Shown here: positions 28,025 through 38,702 of the stretch, piece after piece
How positions within the stretch are numbered: position 1 is the stretch's first letter
Layout of the letters: every line of letters begins with the position of its first letter
Source of the DNA: Paenibacillus sp. FSL H3-0469
Lineage (GTDB): Bacteria; Bacillota; Bacilli; Paenibacillales; Paenibacillaceae
Length of the DNA: 64,000 nucleotides
Direction: 5' to 3'
Assembly: GCF_038051945.1 (NCBI RefSeq)
Contig: NZ_CP150302.1
Coordinates: 1,302,001-1,366,000, forward strand
The notes under the pieces: generated by a model
What the model was told of the DNA's origin: nothing
Database searches by the model: none
What the model saw: the letters and a program-made list of their open reading frames with translations, nothing else
Translations under genes and position numbers: made by a program

Positions 28025-28865
28025 CGTCGTCCCCATTTCTGTGTTCATCCGAGTCCAGAGCGATTCTTAGCAGTTCTTTTTTGATTTCGGCAAGCTGGGT
28101 ATCGACACGGGCATCGATGCTGCCGAAGGAAGACCGGATCACACACCCCAGATCTCTGACCGTTGAATCCGGGAGAATCTGCAGCTCAGCCTGTGAGTCC
28201 ACCGCAAGCGAGAGTTCTTCCCGGGCTGCATTGACAAAAGCAAACTGTGCAGGAGAGACACAGAGTGAGATCAGCCCCTGCTCGCGTTTGCGGGCCAGAT
28301 TCTTACGGATCAGATCCATTGCAAATTGCGGTTCTATGGTTAGCTGCTTGTCCACGATTTTCTCAGCAATATCGCAGCTCAGCTCCACAAGGAAGGGTTC
28401 CGCCTCCTGAATAATTACATCTCTTGCCCGGTAGGCTTCCTGAAGCACGGTCCGCGCTTCTTCCATCATCTCGGCGAGACGCCGGGACATCTCCTGCTCT
28501 GCTTGAGCCAGACCTTCCTGGTACCCCTGCTGATAGCCCTCGGATTTGACGGCTTCGATCAGCAGCTCATCCTGTTCCCTGCGCTCACGCCACCATTTTT
28601 CAGCTTCAGTCCGCGCTGATTCCACAATATTCTCCGCTTCCTCGGAGGCGCTGCGGACTTGACTCTCCGCGAACTCCTGAGCATCCTTCAGCATTTGCTT
28701 GCGTGACTGCTCCGCTGCCTCCCTGGCGGGGTCCTGGTAGTGGACTTCACCCGGAGGCTCTTCTGGAGCCGGCTCTTCAGTCAGACCTGCATGATGCCTG
28801 GCCTGTTCAAGACGCTTCAGCACATCTACCGGAATATATTGAGAATGTTTGATCAGCTTAGACAA
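28017..28865 (-). CDS. fliH: Flagellar assembly protein FliH
   Basis: About 282 residues. Long charged helical N-terminal half (about 40-130) and a C-terminal FliH/V-ATPase E-like domain (AEPFLVELSCDIAEKIVDKQL). It regulates FliI. The TTG at 28865 (MSKLIKHSQYIPV) is chosen because GGAGGAG lies nine bases upstream; an ATG three codons earlier abuts that site. The start overlaps the fliG stop. Confidence 0.92.
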   Translation of the reverse strand: MSKLIKHSQYIPVDVLKRLEQARHHAGLTEEPAPEEPPGEVHYQDPAREAAEQSRKQMLKDAQEFAESQVRSASEEAENIVESARTEAEKWWRERREQDELLIEAVKSEGYQQGYQEGLAQAEQEMSRRLAEMMEEARTVLQEAYRARDVIIQEAEPFLVELSCDIAEKIVDKQLTIEPQFAMDLIRKNLARKREQGLISLCVSPAQFAFVNAAREELSLAVDSQAELQILPDSTVRDLGCVIRSSFGSIDARVDTQLAEIKKELLRIALDSDEHRNGDDDA

Positions 28866-29874
28866 TAATGTCATCTCCTCCGCCACGGGCGATGATAATT
28901 TCACCAGACTCTTCGAGTCTGCGGATCGTGCCTACGATGCGGGTCTGTGCTTCTTCCACATCACGCAGCCGCACGGGCCCCATATACTCCATTTCCTCGC
29001 GGAAGGTCTCGGCCATACGCTTGGACATATTGCGGAAGATAACATCCCGCACTTCCTCGCTGGCCACCTTGAGCGCAAGCTGCAAGTCCGCGTTGTCGAT
29101 ATCCTTGATAATCCGTTGAATCGAGCGGTTGTCGACATTGACGATATCCTCGAAGACGAACATCCGCTTCTTGATTTCCTCGGCCAGCTCCGGGTCCTGA
29201 ATTTCCAGGGAATCGAGAATAGTACGCTCTGTACCGCGGTCTACGCCGTTCAGAATCTGTACAATCGATTCGATACCGCCTGCGTTCGTATAATCCTGGG
29301 TTACTGTAGCAGACAGCTTCTGTTCCAGGACACGTTCGATCTGTGTTACCACCTCTGGAGAGGTGCTGTCCATGATCGCTATTCTTCTGGCTACCTCCGC
29401 CTGCTTCTCCTGAGGCAGGGAAGACAGAATGGAGGCCGCCTGTTCAAATTGCAGATAAGAGAGTACAAGGGCAATCGTCTGTACATTCTCGTTCTGAATG
29501 AAGTTGAGAATCTGGTTCGGATCTGCCTTGCGGGCAAAATCGAAAGGCCTTACCTGCAGCGTTGCTGTCAGGCGGTTGATAACTTCGAGCGCCTTGGCTG
29601 AACCGAGAGCTTTCTCGAGAATCTCCTTGGCGTAATTGATACCGCCCTGCGAGATATATTCCTGGGCGAGACAGATCTGATGGAATTCGGACATGATCGA
29701 CTCTTTTTCGCCGCTGTCCACTTTGCGTACATTCGCAATCTCCAGCGTCAGCTGTTCGATTTCCTCATCCCGCAGATGCTTGAATATTTGTGCCGATACT
29801 TCAGGCCCTAGTGTGATAAGCAGGATCGCCGCCTTTTGACGGCCGCTGAGTCCCTGCTGGCTAGCTTTTGCCAT
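28858..29874 (-). CDS. fliG: Flagellar motor switch protein FliG
   Basis: 338 residues, identical in length to the B. subtilis protein. The three armadillo-like domains are visible. The EHPQ-like motif is replaced here by NVQTIALVLSYLQ, the MFVFEDI block is present, and so are the charged torque residues in RNMSKRMAETFREEMEYMGPVRLRDVE. The ATG at 29874 has AGAGGTGA upstream; fliF overlaps the longer frame. Confidence 0.97.
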   Translation of the reverse strand: MAKASQQGLSGRQKAAILLITLGPEVSAQIFKHLRDEEIEQLTLEIANVRKVDSGEKESIMSEFHQICLAQEYISQGGINYAKEILEKALGSAKALEVINRLTATLQVRPFDFARKADPNQILNFIQNENVQTIALVLSYLQFEQAASILSSLPQEKQAEVARRIAIMDSTSPEVVTQIERVLEQKLSATVTQDYTNAGGIESIVQILNGVDRGTERTILDSLEIQDPELAEEIKKRMFVFEDIVNVDNRSIQRIIKDIDNADLQLALKVASEEVRDVIFRNMSKRMAETFREEMEYMGPVRLRDVEEAQTRIVGTIRRLEESGEIIIARGGGDDIIV

Positions 29875-29878
29875 TTCT

Positions 29879-31468
29879 TCACCTCTGTTCTTCAGCAAGC
29901 CAAGTGCGGAGCAGATTTACGAATTCATCCGGCTTCTTCTTCGCCAGACTTTCCAGCTGCTTGCGGACCTGACTTTCATTCGTCACGCTATCCATATTAA
30001 TTGAAGGGAACTCGGTAGGAACCTGCAGCGGAATATCTTCTTCCACCTCTTCCTCCTGCTTGTTCTTGCGGCTGCGGTAGATTAGATAACCTCCGCCTGC
30101 ACCGACGAGCAGAGCAGCAGCACCGATCGCCCAGATCATCCAGGTTGCCAGTCCGCCGGTTGTATTCTCGGCAGCGGCACCTCCAAATTGTTGTGAGAAT
30201 ACCGAAACTTTTTTGGTCAGGTCGGCGTCTGTATAAGTAATACCTGAATCTGCCAGGGACGCGCGGACAATGTTGACCAGAATGTTCTGGATGGCTCCTG
30301 AGGTAGCATCGTCCAAAGTTGTTTGTCCTGCAGGTGGTTCAACCGCGACATTTATGGTTAAATCTTTTACAGTATATGGACTTGCGATAATATCTTTAGT
30401 GATTCTAGTAACTTCATAGTTCCTTGTCTCCGATGATTCCTCAGAAGAAGAAGCACCTGTGTCAGCCCCCGCAGGATAACCTGCAACATCTTCAGATCCT
30501 GTACCTGCGACTCCTCCGGAAGTGTTCCCTTGGCCCGAGAATGTTTTGCTGATAATCTGCGAGCTGATCTCAATCCCCTTCATATTCTCAGCATCCACCG
30601 GTACTACGACATCTTCCTTTCTGTTCTCCTTATCGAAATTAAGCTTGGAGAACACCAGAACATCGACCTTATCGGGACCTGTGAGGGTACTCAGGAATTG
30701 CTTCACATCTCGCTTCACATCATCTTCGAATTTCTTCTTGAGGGCGAAGTTCTCTTCAACTTGGCTTGCGATCCCCGCCTGGCCGCCCTTGGCCGTGGGT
30801 TTCAGCTCCACCTCGTTGTTAGTGATCGTAATGTTGTCGATGGGAAGATTCGGAACAGCAGTCTTCACCAGATTGAAGTAGCCGTCAATATTCTCCTGAG
30901 AAGGTCTGAATCCCGGATCAAAGCTCATCACCACGGAAGCCTGCGCTTTCTCCTGATCCTCTTGTGAGGCGAATACCGTCTCCTTCGGCAGGGTAATGAG
31001 AACCTTGGCGTCTTTAATCCCCTGCATCCTTCTCATCAGCTGTTCTACTTCACCATTAAGCGCATTGTTGTATTTAACATTGAATTCACTGTCTGTAGTC
31101 CCGATCATGGACGAGGATTCATTGAATACCTTGTACCCGATCGAGCCCTGCTGAACGATCCCCTGAGAACCAACAGCTATCTTGATACGTGCAGCATCCG
31201 TGCTGGGAACGGAGATGCTTTTGCCATCCGGGCTTAAACGGTAAGACACCCCTGATGTATCCAAGTAACTCATAACTCCCGCTGAATCGGTACTGTCCAG
31301 GTCCTGAAAAGCAACCTCATATTCAACCTTCGATAACTGCATAGTTGTAACTACGATTACTATAATGATAATAAACAGAGTGGAGAAAAACATTATCTTC
31401 TGTTTACCGCTGAATCTGTTCCAATACTGGGTTATCTTCTCCCGGTACTGGGCCAATCTTTCATTCAC
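29879..31468 (-). CDS. fliF: Flagellar MS-ring protein FliF
   Basis: 529 residues, GTG start. A membrane helix (about 25-45), ring-building domains with VLITLPKETVFASQEDQEKAQASV and GFRPSQENIDGYFNLV, a Gly/Ser/Asp-rich linker (about 310-345), a second helix (about 440-462) and a C-terminal FliG-binding tail (VRKQLESLAKKKPDEFVNLLRTWL). It is the base on which the motor assembles. Confidence 0.97.
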   Translation of the reverse strand: MNERLAQYREKITQYWNRFSGKQKIMFFSTLFIIIIVIVVTTMQLSKVEYEVAFQDLDSTDSAGVMSYLDTSGVSYRLSPDGKSISVPSTDAARIKIAVGSQGIVQQGSIGYKVFNESSSMIGTTDSEFNVKYNNALNGEVEQLMRRMQGIKDAKVLITLPKETVFASQEDQEKAQASVVMSFDPGFRPSQENIDGYFNLVKTAVPNLPIDNITITNNEVELKPTAKGGQAGIASQVEENFALKKKFEDDVKRDVKQFLSTLTGPDKVDVLVFSKLNFDKENRKEDVVVPVDAENMKGIEISSQIISKTFSGQGNTSGGVAGTGSEDVAGYPAGADTGASSSEESSETRNYEVTRITKDIIASPYTVKDLTINVAVEPPAGQTTLDDATSGAIQNILVNIVRASLADSGITYTDADLTKKVSVFSQQFGGAAAENTTGGLATWMIWAIGAAALLVGAGGGYLIYRSRKNKQEEEVEEDIPLQVPTEFPSINMDSVTNESQVRKQLESLAKKKPDEFVNLLRTWLAEEQR

Positions 31469-31502
31469 AGTGTCACCCCATCCGAAACGTAGCTAGGATT
31501 AT

Positions 31503-31811
31503 TTAGATTTGAGTTCTCATAATTTCCTGATAGGCTTCAATCACTTTGTTCCGGACTTGTGTAGTCAACTGCAAACTCAGCAATGCCTGTTGGGACGAAA
31601 TCATAGCCTCATCAATGTTGACCTCTCCCAGTACAAATTTGTTACTCATGTCTTTCGCCTGCTGTTCCTGATCTGCTACCTGGTTAAGCGCATTCTCCAG
31701 ATATGAACCGAAGCTCTGTCCCGGCTCTTGCACGGCTGATGATTCTGCAGCTACGGATTTCATAGCGAGAGGCTGAACCGCCTGGTTCCCGATCAATAAA
31801 TTCTGTATCAA
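31503..31811 (-). CDS. fliE: Flagellar hook-basal body protein FliE
   Basis: 102 residues, helical, with the C-terminal family block EAMISSQQALLSLQLTTQVRNKVIEAYQEIMRTQI. It connects the MS ring to the rod. TTG start (31809-31811) after GGGGGAG. Usual position between flgC and fliF. Confidence 0.95.
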   Translation of the reverse strand: MIQNLLIGNQAVQPLAMKSVAAESSAVQEPGQSFGSYLENALNQVADQEQQAKDMSNKFVLGEVNIDEAMISSQQALLSLQLTTQVRNKVIEAYQEIMRTQI

Positions 31812-31840
31812 TTCTTCTCCCCCTAGACAGTCAATTCATT

Positions 31841-32287
31841 CTAACGGCCAATTTCAAGCGCCTTGGTCACCATCGATTTGGATGCATTCAGCATCGTAAC
31901 ATTCGCTTCGTAAGAACGGGAGGCAGACAGCATGTCCACCATTTCCTTGGTCACATCCACATTCGGCATATAGACATAACCGTCAGCGTCTGCATCAGGA
32001 TGGCTCGGATTATATACCGGCTTCAGCGGAGAAGAATCCTCAATAATCGACTTCACCTTGACGCCATCATTGCCGCCGCTCATCTTGGAGCCGAGTATAT
32101 TCGCGAAGCTGTCAGCCTGGGTAGTCTCCAGAACTGTGAGCTTACGGCGGTAAGGTACGGCTTTGCCGTCTACCACGGAGGCCCGAGTGGTCTCGGCGTT
32201 GGCGATATTGGAGGAGATCACATCCATCCGCAGTCGCTGGGCGGTTAAAGCCGAGGCGCTAATACCAAAGCTGTTGCCAAAGTTCAT
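31841..32287 (-). CDS. flgC: Flagellar rod protein FlgC
   Basis: 148 residues. N-terminal rod motif FGISASALTAQRLRMDVISSNIANAETT, the YVYMPNVDVTKEMVDMLSASRSYEANVTMLNASK C-terminal block, and standard length. Strong GGGAGGG site upstream. Confidence 0.97.
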   Translation of the reverse strand: MNFGNSFGISASALTAQRLRMDVISSNIANAETTRASVVDGKAVPYRRKLTVLETTQADSFANILGSKMSGGNDGVKVKSIIEDSSPLKPVYNPSHPDADADGYVYMPNVDVTKEMVDMLSASRSYEANVTMLNASKSMVTKALEIGR

Positions 32288-32293
32288 TATTTA

Positions 32294-32701
32294 TTACCCT
32301 CCCTGTACAACTGTACGCATCATTGTGATCTGACTGTTCAGCTGTTCTACATAGGAGTTGTATCTCAGCTGGTTCTCGGCGCTCAGCGCCTGTTCACGAT
32401 CCATATCCACATTATTGCCGTTGTTATTCATAGATGTAGTCTCATCGGTACTGACTACAGCGGCCGGCATGCCGGTCACTGTCCCGAAGCGGAAATGACG
32501 GGAGTCTGATACCTTCGCACCCAGTGTAGGTTTAAGTCCGCTCTCCTGATCTCTCAGGAAGCTCTCAAAGCTAACATCTGAACGTTTAAAATTTGGTGTA
32601 TCATTATTTGCTACATTATTAGCCAGAACACTTTGTCGTTTGGTGGCGGCATCTAGGCCTCCTTGTAATCTTTGAAAACTGACACTGTTCAGCAAACCCA
32701 T
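32294..32701 (-). CDS. flgB: Flagellar rod protein FlgB
   Basis: 135 residues from the ATG at 32701 (GGGGGA upstream); the frame extends 15 codons further without a better site. The rod motif LDAATKRQSVLANNVANNDTPNFKRSDVSFE is present. A Met/Asn-rich insert (ETTSMNNNGNNVDMDREQ) and the C-terminal RYNSYVEQLNSQITMMRTVVQGG follow. It is the first gene of the motility operon. Confidence 0.97.
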   Translation of the reverse strand: MGLLNSVSFQRLQGGLDAATKRQSVLANNVANNDTPNFKRSDVSFESFLRDQESGLKPTLGAKVSDSRHFRFGTVTGMPAAVVSTDETTSMNNNGNNVDMDREQALSAENQLRYNSYVEQLNSQITMMRTVVQGG

Positions 32702-32767
32702 AGTAATCCCCCTTCCAAACCTATCATAATGAAAAGAATTCCACAACTTTGTTCAAATCCCTGCTTA

Positions 32768-32778
32768 TTTTCGACAAA
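32768..32778 (-). promoter_or_regulatory. Spo0A-box-like site upstream of flgB
   Basis: Minus strand TTTGTCGAAAA holds a perfect TGTCGAA, the consensus Spo0A box, about 70 bases before the flgB start. Further TCGAC words lie at 32813-32817 and 32825-32829. Binding is inferred from the motif only. Confidence 0.4.
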
Positions 32779-32896
32779 TAAAGTCATTTTTTTCACAACA
32801 TATTCGCCTTAAAGTCGAACCATGTCGAGGAATGATTCTTATGTCAATCTCACATACATTGATTCTCTTAGAATTTGTATATTATTACAATAAGAA

Positions 32897-32931
32897 ATAA
32901 GCCCTATCTTTTCAGAAAAGAGAGGGCTTAA
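32897..32931 (-). terminator. Terminator between hslU and flgB
   Basis: Minus strand: TAAGCCCT pairs with AGGGCTTA, extended by CTTTTC/AAAAGA inside, followed by the T-rich tract TTTCTTATT. It separates the hslVU transcript from the motility operon. Confidence 0.7.
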
Positions 32932-33077
32932 AGCATGTTTTTACAATTATTTTCCTTTTTTATTACATTTTCTGCTTTATTATAGATTTTTTTAACTTTT
33001 AATGCATGAATTTAGAATCAAATTTATATAACCTTAATTCTAATTACCTATATTGAAGATTTTGTGGCTCTGTCAGC

Positions 33078-34478
33078 TTAGAGGATATATTGGCTTAAGT
33101 CGCGGTCCTGCGCGATTCCTGCCAGTTTTTCGCGAACATACTCCGGCGTGATGACCATTGTATCCAGCGTCAGCTCAGGTGCCTCGAACGATAGATCCTC
33201 CAACAGCTTTTCCAGGATCGTATGAAGACGCCGCGCTCCGATGTTCTCCATATTCTGATTCACGGAGGCCGCGATCTTGGCAATTTCCTGAATGGCTTCC
33301 TTCTGGAACTGGATTTCAATGTTCTCTGTCTGCAGTAAATGGACATACTGTTTCGTAAGTGCGTTCTCAGGCTCCGTAAGAATAGATACAAAGTCCTCAA
33401 GTGTAAGACTGCTCAGCTCCACACGGATCGGGAAACGTCCCTGAAGCTCAGGGATCAGATCTGAAGGCTTGGCGATATGAAAAGCGCCTGCAGCGATGAA
33501 CAGCACGTAGTCTGTCTTCACAGGCCCGTATTTGGTCATGACAGTCGATCCCTCGACGATGGGCAGAATATCACGCTGCACGCCTTCGCGGGATACATCG
33601 GGACCTGAGCCCTTGCCTTGGCTGGCTACCTTATCGATCTCATCGATGAAAATAATCCCGGATTGCTCTGCGCGGGCTACGGATTCCTGAATCATGTCGT
33701 CTGTGTCGATCAGCTTGGCCGCTTCATCCTGGATCAGTACCTTGCGGGCCTCACGGATCGGCAGCTTGCGCTTCTTCGTACGCTTCGGCAGCAGGTTACC
33801 GAACATCTCCTGCATATTCATGCCCATCTGGTCGTTGCCCTGGCCCGCGAACATATCCATCATGGAAGGCGTCGTGTCCTCGACATCAATCTCAATGACG
33901 TCATCCTCTAACTGGCCGGCAAGCAGCTTGAACTTGATCCCTCTGCGGCGTTCGCTCAGGCTTCCGTCCTCCGGCTCTTCCTTGGATTCTTCCGCCCCGC
34001 CGTTGTTTCCGCCAAAAATCATCTCAAACGGATTGCGCTGCGATTTGCCCTTCGAGGAGGACGGAACCAGTATTGCCACAATCCGGTCATTCGCCAGCTC
34101 TTCTGCGCGGTCCTTCACCTTTTCGGTGCGCTCCAGCTTCACCATACGGATAGAGGTCTCCACCAGATCACGGACCATAGACTCCACATCGCGCCCCACG
34201 TAGCCGACTTCCGTAAATTTGGTAGCCTCTACTTTGATAAACGGGGCATTAACAAGCTTAGCCAGACGCCGGGCAATCTCTGTTTTACCTACACCGGTAG
34301 GTCCAATCATCAGAATATTCTTCGGCACAACCTCATCCCGCAGCTCCTCGGACAACAGACTGCGCCGATACCGGTTGCGGAGGGCAACGGCCACTGATTT
34401 CTTGGCCTGCTTTTGACCTACGATATATTTGTCAAGCTCTGTTACGATCTGGCGTGGCGTAAGCGATTGATTCACCAT
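33078..34478 (-). CDS. hslU: ATP-dependent protease ATPase subunit HslU (ClpY)
   Basis: 466 residues. AAA+ ATPase with Walker [20 protein letters not shown] near residue 60 and Walker [12 protein letters not shown]. The I domain (about 120-230) is charged, with a Met-rich stretch. The C-terminal DLSQYIL tail inserts into HslV in this family. It unfolds substrates for HslV. It follows hslV by 33 bases. Confidence 0.97.
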   Translation of the reverse strand: MVNQSLTPRQIVTELDKYIVGQKQAKKSVAVALRNRYRRSLLSEELRDEVVPKNILMIGPTGVGKTEIARRLAKLVNAPFIKVEATKFTEVGYVGRDVESMVRDLVETSIRMVKLERTEKVKDRAEELANDRIVAILVPSSSKGKSQRNPFEMIFGGNNGGAEESKEEPEDGSLSERRRGIKFKLLAGQLEDDVIEIDVEDTTPSMMDMFAGQGNDQMGMNMQEMFGNLLPKRTKKRKLPIREARKVLIQDEAAKLIDTDDMIQESVARAEQSGIIFIDEIDKVASQGKGSGPDVSREGVQRDILPIVEGSTVMTKYGPVKTDYVLFIAAGAFHIAKPSDLIPELQGRFPIRVELSSLTLEDFVSILTEPENALTKQYVHLLQTENIEIQFQKEAIQEIAKIAASVNQNMENIGARRLHTILEKLLEDLSFEAPELTLDTMVITPEYVREKLAGIAQDRDLSQYIL

Positions 34479-34511
34479 TGTGACTTCCTCCCTTTATATA
34501 TGGCACCTTGC

Positions 34512-35054
34512 CTATAGCTCTTCGACAATAATATTGGAATTGGTATATACACAGATCTCGGAGGCAATTTGCAGCGCTTCTCTGGCAATGTCACCGGCAC
34601 CGAGCTGCGGAGCATGGCGCTTAAGTGCCCGCCCGGAAGCCAGCGCAAAGTTCCCGCCGGAGCCGATCGCCAGCACATCATCATCCGGCTCGATAATTTC
34701 ACCGTTGCCGGAGATCAGCAGCATGCCTTCCTTATCCATTACGATCATGAGGGCCTCCAGCTTGCGCAGAATACGGTCCTGACGCCAATCCTTGGCCAGC
34801 TCCACCGCCGCCCGCTGCAGATTGCCGTGATGCTCCTCAAGCTTGCCCTCGAACTTCTCGAACAGTGTAATTGCATCAGCCACGGAGCCTGCGAACCCGG
34901 CAATGACCTGGCCTCTGTACAGGCGGCGGACTTTCTTGGCCGTTGTCTTCATAATGACACTCTCTCCGAATGTAACCTGGCCGTCACCGGCAATCGCCGC
35001 ATGGCCGTTATGTCTTACCGCACAAATCGTAGTTGCATGAAAGCTGGGTAACAT
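34512..35054 (-). CDS. hslV: ATP-dependent protease subunit HslV (ClpQ)
   Basis: 180 residues from the ATG at 35054 (GAGGAGGG upstream). Ntn-hydrolase fold with [14 protein letters not shown] and [16 protein letters not shown]. The likely nucleophile is the Thr of [11 protein letters not shown] at residue 8, after a seven-residue propeptide MLPSFHA. B. subtilis ClpQ is reported to use an N-terminal Ser, and the Ser next to the initiator Met is not kept here. It forms the peptidase chamber with HslU. Confidence 0.95.
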   Translation of the reverse strand: MLPSFHATTICAVRHNGHAAIAGDGQVTFGESVIMKTTAKKVRRLYRGQVIAGFAGSVADAITLFEKFEGKLEEHHGNLQRAAVELAKDWRQDRILRKLEALMIVMDKEGMLLISGNGEIIEPDDDVLAIGSGGNFALASGRALKRHAPQLGAGDIAREALQIASEICVYTNSNIIVEEL

Positions 35055-35094
35055 GATGGGCACCCTCCTCAGATTAGGTGATACAGGTCTGGAC

Positions 35095-36483
35095 CTATTG
35101 AGCCGGTTGTGCCGGACTATCCGCTTCTGCCGGATCAGCATCCACCGGCTCCGGCTCTGTATACGTCAATTCATGGGCAGCAGCATAAGCAGCAAGGCTG
35201 TCAAGCGCCCGGTGAGCCAGACGTTCGTTTTTCTCTTTTTTGCTGCGGAACCGGGTCTCAAGCTTCGGCAGCAGGCCGAAGTTGGCATTCATCGGCTGGA
35301 AGTGCTGCGGATCGGCCGAAGTGATATAGGCGGGCATGCTGCCCAGCACCGTATCCTCGGGGAAGATCAGGCTCTCTTCTCCAAGCGCAGCTCTCGCTGC
35401 ATTCATACCGGCGATCATACCGGAAGCCGCAGATTCTACATACCCTTCCACCCCGGTCATCTGGCCGGCAAAATACAGCCGTTCCCGGCCTTTCATCTGG
35501 TAAGTGGGCTGCAGCAGCTTGGGAGAATTAATAAAGGTATTGCGGTGCATAACCCCATAACGCACATATTCCGCCTGCTCCAGGCCCGGAATAAGTGAGA
35601 ATACCCGCTTTTGCTCGCCCCACTTCAGATGGGTCTGGAAGCCAACCAGATTATACAGCGTACCGGCAGCATTGTCCTGGCGCAGTTGCACAACCGCGTA
35701 AGGCAGCTTGCCCGTGTGAGGATTGAGCAGCCCTACAGGCTTCATAGGGCCGAACAGTGCCGTCTGCTTGCCGCGTCTCATCATAATTTCAATCGGCATA
35801 CAGCCTTCAAAATAAATCTCTTTCTCAAAATCTTTGAGTGCAGCCGTCTCAGCCGAGATCAGCGCATCATAAAAAACATCGAATTCCTCTTCCGTCATCG
35901 GACAGTTCAGATAGGCGGCTTCGCCTTTATCATAGCGGGAAGCCAAATAGACCTTGCTCATATCGATGCTGTCTTTCTCAACAATCGGAGCCGCTGCATC
36001 ATAGAAATAAAAGTATTCCTCGCCAAGCAGTCCCTTAATCTCCGAGGACAGGGAGGGTGAAGTCAGCGGCCCGGTAGCAATAACAACAATCCCTTCCTCC
36101 GGTATATGCGTAAGTTCTTCGTTTATGACTTCCACCAGAGGGTGGTTATGCAGCATGGATGTAATTTCACCGGAGAATCCGTCCCGGTCAACAGCAAGAG
36201 CGCCTCCCGCCGGAACGGCATGTCTGTCGGCTGCACCCAGTACCAGGGAGCCCAGGCGCCGCATTTCTTCCTTAAGTACACCCACTGCATTCCCGAGGCC
36301 ATTCGCCCGCAGTGAGTTGCTGCAGACCAGTTCGGCGAACTGATCTGTATGATGCGCCGGTGTCTTCACAACCGGGCGCATCTCATACAATCTGACTGGA
36401 ACTCCGCGCGAAGCGATCTGCCAGGCGGCTTCACTTCCGGCCAGACCTGCTCCGATAACGGTTACTTGTGCTTTTTGTGTCAA
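35095..36483 (-). CDS. trmFO: tRNA (uracil-54-C5) methyltransferase TrmFO, folate-dependent
   Basis: 462 residues. FAD-binding start [21 protein letters not shown], the [18 protein letters not shown] block with a conserved Cys, and [18 protein letters not shown]. It makes m5U54 in tRNA using methylene-tetrahydrofolate. The acidic, Pro/Ala-rich C-terminal tail (about 440-462) goes beyond the family core. In B. subtilis codV (xerC family) lies between trmFO and clpQ; here hslV follows directly. Confidence 0.96.
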   Translation of the reverse strand: MTQKAQVTVIGAGLAGSEAAWQIASRGVPVRLYEMRPVVKTPAHHTDQFAELVCSNSLRANGLGNAVGVLKEEMRRLGSLVLGAADRHAVPAGGALAVDRDGFSGEITSMLHNHPLVEVINEELTHIPEEGIVVIATGPLTSPSLSSEIKGLLGEEYFYFYDAAAPIVEKDSIDMSKVYLASRYDKGEAAYLNCPMTEEEFDVFYDALISAETAALKDFEKEIYFEGCMPIEIMMRRGKQTALFGPMKPVGLLNPHTGKLPYAVVQLRQDNAAGTLYNLVGFQTHLKWGEQKRVFSLIPGLEQAEYVRYGVMHRNTFINSPKLLQPTYQMKGRERLYFAGQMTGVEGYVESAASGMIAGMNAARAALGEESLIFPEDTVLGSMPAYITSADPQHFQPMNANFGLLPKLETRFRSKKEKNERLAHRALDSLAAYAAAHELTYTEPEPVDADPAEADSPAQPAQ

Positions 36484-36506
36484 TTTCCGTTCCTCCTGTA
36501 ACCCTA

Positions 36507-38603
36507 TTATTCTGCTAACTCATCGCTCTCGATTACAGCTTCTGTATGATCGCATGAAGTACACTGCAGCTTGGTTCCCTGCTTGTTGCGTTTCTCTATC
36601 ATCCAGGAGCCGCAAGCCGGACAAGGCTTCACTGATGGCTTATCCCAGGAGACAAAGTCACAGCCCGGATATTGGTCGCAGCCGTAGAAGACACGTCCCT
36701 TCTTGCTGCGCCGCTCCACAACCTTGCCTTCATGGCATTTCGGACAGCTTACACCGATATCCTTAATGATCGGCTTGGTGTTGCGGCATTCCGGAAATCC
36801 GGAGCAGGCCAGGAATTTGCCGAACCGGCCCAGCTTATAGACCATGGGCTTGCCGCATTTCTCACACAGCTCATCGGAGACCTCATCTTCAATCTCGATT
36901 TCCTTCATTTCTTCTTCCGCATATAGGAGTCTTTTCTCAAAGGATTCATAGAACTGGGCCAACACCTTCACCCAATCCTCCGCGCCTTCCTCCACATGGT
37001 CAAGGTCTCCTTCCATATGGGCAGTGAATTCCACATTGAGAATTTCCGGGAAGAACTCTTCCATTTGCTCTATGATCAGTTCTCCAAGCTCAGTCGGCAT
37101 GAACTTCTTCTCTTCAATCGCCACATACCCGCGCTTCTGTATCGTCTCCAGGGTCGGCGCATACGTACTTGGACGGCCTATGCCCAGTTCTTCAAGCGTC
37201 TTGACGAGACGGGCTTCTGTATATCTTGGCGGCGGCTGGGTGAAATGCTGCTTCGGCTCAATCTCGCGCTTCACCAGCTCATCGCCTGCCTTCAGCTGCG
37301 GCAGGAACTTCTCTTCGTCTGTTGTGCCGTCGTCATTGCCTTCCACATACACTTTCATGAAACCCGGGAACGAGACCTTGGACCCTACCGCTCTGAATAT
37401 CGCTGTTCCGGCTGTAATATCTACCGACAACGTATCCAGCAGCGCGGAAGACATCTGACTGGACACAAAACGCTCCCATACCAGCTTATACAGCCGGAAT
37501 TGATCACGGCTCATGAATTCCTTGACCATTTCCGGCTCACGCAGCGCAGAGGTCGGACGGATCGCTTCATGCGCATCCTGTGCGCCCGCAGCCTTCTTGG
37601 AATATTGGCGCGGCGTCTCGGGAATGAACTTCTCACCGTATTTGGCTTGGATCAGCTCCTTGGCTTCATCCTGGGCCGTAGTGGATATACGCGTAGAATC
37701 CGTACGCATATAAGTGATTAACCCCACAGTGCCTTCCTTGCCCAGCTCGACTCCCTCATAGAGCTGCTGTGCGACAGACATCGTCTTGGACGCGCGGAAG
37801 CCCAGCTTGCGGGCAGCCTCCTGCTGCAGTGAGCTTGTCGTGAACGGAGCGGATGGATGACGCTGTCTCTCCTTCTCTTTCACTTCTTTGACCTGGAAGG
37901 CAGCGTTCTTTATCGCTTCCAGCACTTCCTGCACATCGCTCTCCTGGCCCAGTTCCTTCTTCTCGCCGTTCAGCCGGTGGAACTTGGCTTCGAATTCAGA
38001 ATCCCGAATCGCTAGCCGGGCAGTAATGCTCCAGTATTCTGTAGGAACGAATTCGGAAATTTCATTCTCCCTGTCCATTACAATCTTGACCGCTACCGAT
38101 TGTACCCGTCCGGCGGAGAGGCCTTTTTTGACTTTCTTCCATAATAGAGGGCTAATCTTGTAACCGACAAGCCGGTCCAGAATCCGCCGCGCCTGCTGGG
38201 CATTCACCAGATCCATATTAATCTTGCGCGGTGTCTTGAAGGCATCCTTTACCGCCTGCTTCGTGATTTCATTGAAGACCACCCGGCATTCCTGAGTGTT
38301 GTCCAAATTCAGTGCATTTGCCAAATGCCAGGCAATGGCTTCCCCTTCGCGGTCCGGGTCAGCTGCGAGATAGACTTTCTTGACTTTTTTGCTGGCATCC
38401 TTAAGTTCCTTCAAGATAGAACCCTTGCCCCGGATCGTTATATATTTGGGATTGAACTGATTCTCCACATCCACACCGATCTGGCTTTTTGGCAAATCTA
38501 TGATATGCCCCATTGATGCCTTAACAATATATTTGCTGCCCAGATATTTACCAATCGTTTTCGCTTTTGATGGTGATTCTACAATAACCAACGCATCTGC
38601 CAT
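36507..38603 (-). CDS. topA: DNA topoisomerase I
   Basis: 698 residues from the ATG at 38603 (GGGAGGAAAA upstream). Toprim domain at the start ([32 protein letters not shown]). The active-site Tyr is in [14 protein letters not shown] near residue 305. Three C-terminal Cys4 zinc ribbons follow ([40 protein letters not shown]). It relaxes negative supercoils. Order dprA-topA-trmFO is conserved in Bacillales. Confidence 0.98.
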   Translation of the reverse strand: MADALVIVESPSKAKTIGKYLGSKYIVKASMGHIIDLPKSQIGVDVENQFNPKYITIRGKGSILKELKDASKKVKKVYLAADPDREGEAIAWHLANALNLDNTQECRVVFNEITKQAVKDAFKTPRKINMDLVNAQQARRILDRLVGYKISPLLWKKVKKGLSAGRVQSVAVKIVMDRENEISEFVPTEYWSITARLAIRDSEFEAKFHRLNGEKKELGQESDVQEVLEAIKNAAFQVKEVKEKERQRHPSAPFTTSSLQQEAARKLGFRASKTMSVAQQLYEGVELGKEGTVGLITYMRTDSTRISTTAQDEAKELIQAKYGEKFIPETPRQYSKKAAGAQDAHEAIRPTSALREPEMVKEFMSRDQFRLYKLVWERFVSSQMSSALLDTLSVDITAGTAIFRAVGSKVSFPGFMKVYVEGNDDGTTDEEKFLPQLKAGDELVKREIEPKQHFTQPPPRYTEARLVKTLEELGIGRPSTYAPTLETIQKRGYVAIEEKKFMPTELGELIIEQMEEFFPEILNVEFTAHMEGDLDHVEEGAEDWVKVLAQFYESFEKRLLYAEEEMKEIEIEDEVSDELCEKCGKPMVYKLGRFGKFLACSGFPECRNTKPIIKDIGVSCPKCHEGKVVERRSKKGRVFYGCDQYPGCDFVSWDKPSVKPCPACGSWMIEKRNKQGTKLQCTSCDHTEAVIESDELAE

Positions 38604-38702
38604 AGGTTTTCCTCCCAAAAGTTCGTAAGCAGGCAACCTCCTGAACCCGTCCTCAGACCAGCCCGAACCAGGAAGTGCAAGCTTACCACAGTTACTTCTA
38701 TA

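Larger units (their letters stand above)
32702..33077. other. AT-rich spacer before the motility operon
   Basis: No gene was found in this 376-base stretch, which is much more AT-rich than its flanks. It holds the hslU terminator (32897-32931), a Spo0A-box-like site (32770-32776) and a TTGACA hexamer on the minus strand near 32845 without a convincing -10 partner. The operon promoter must lie here. In B. subtilis codY occupies this position. Confidence 0.7.
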
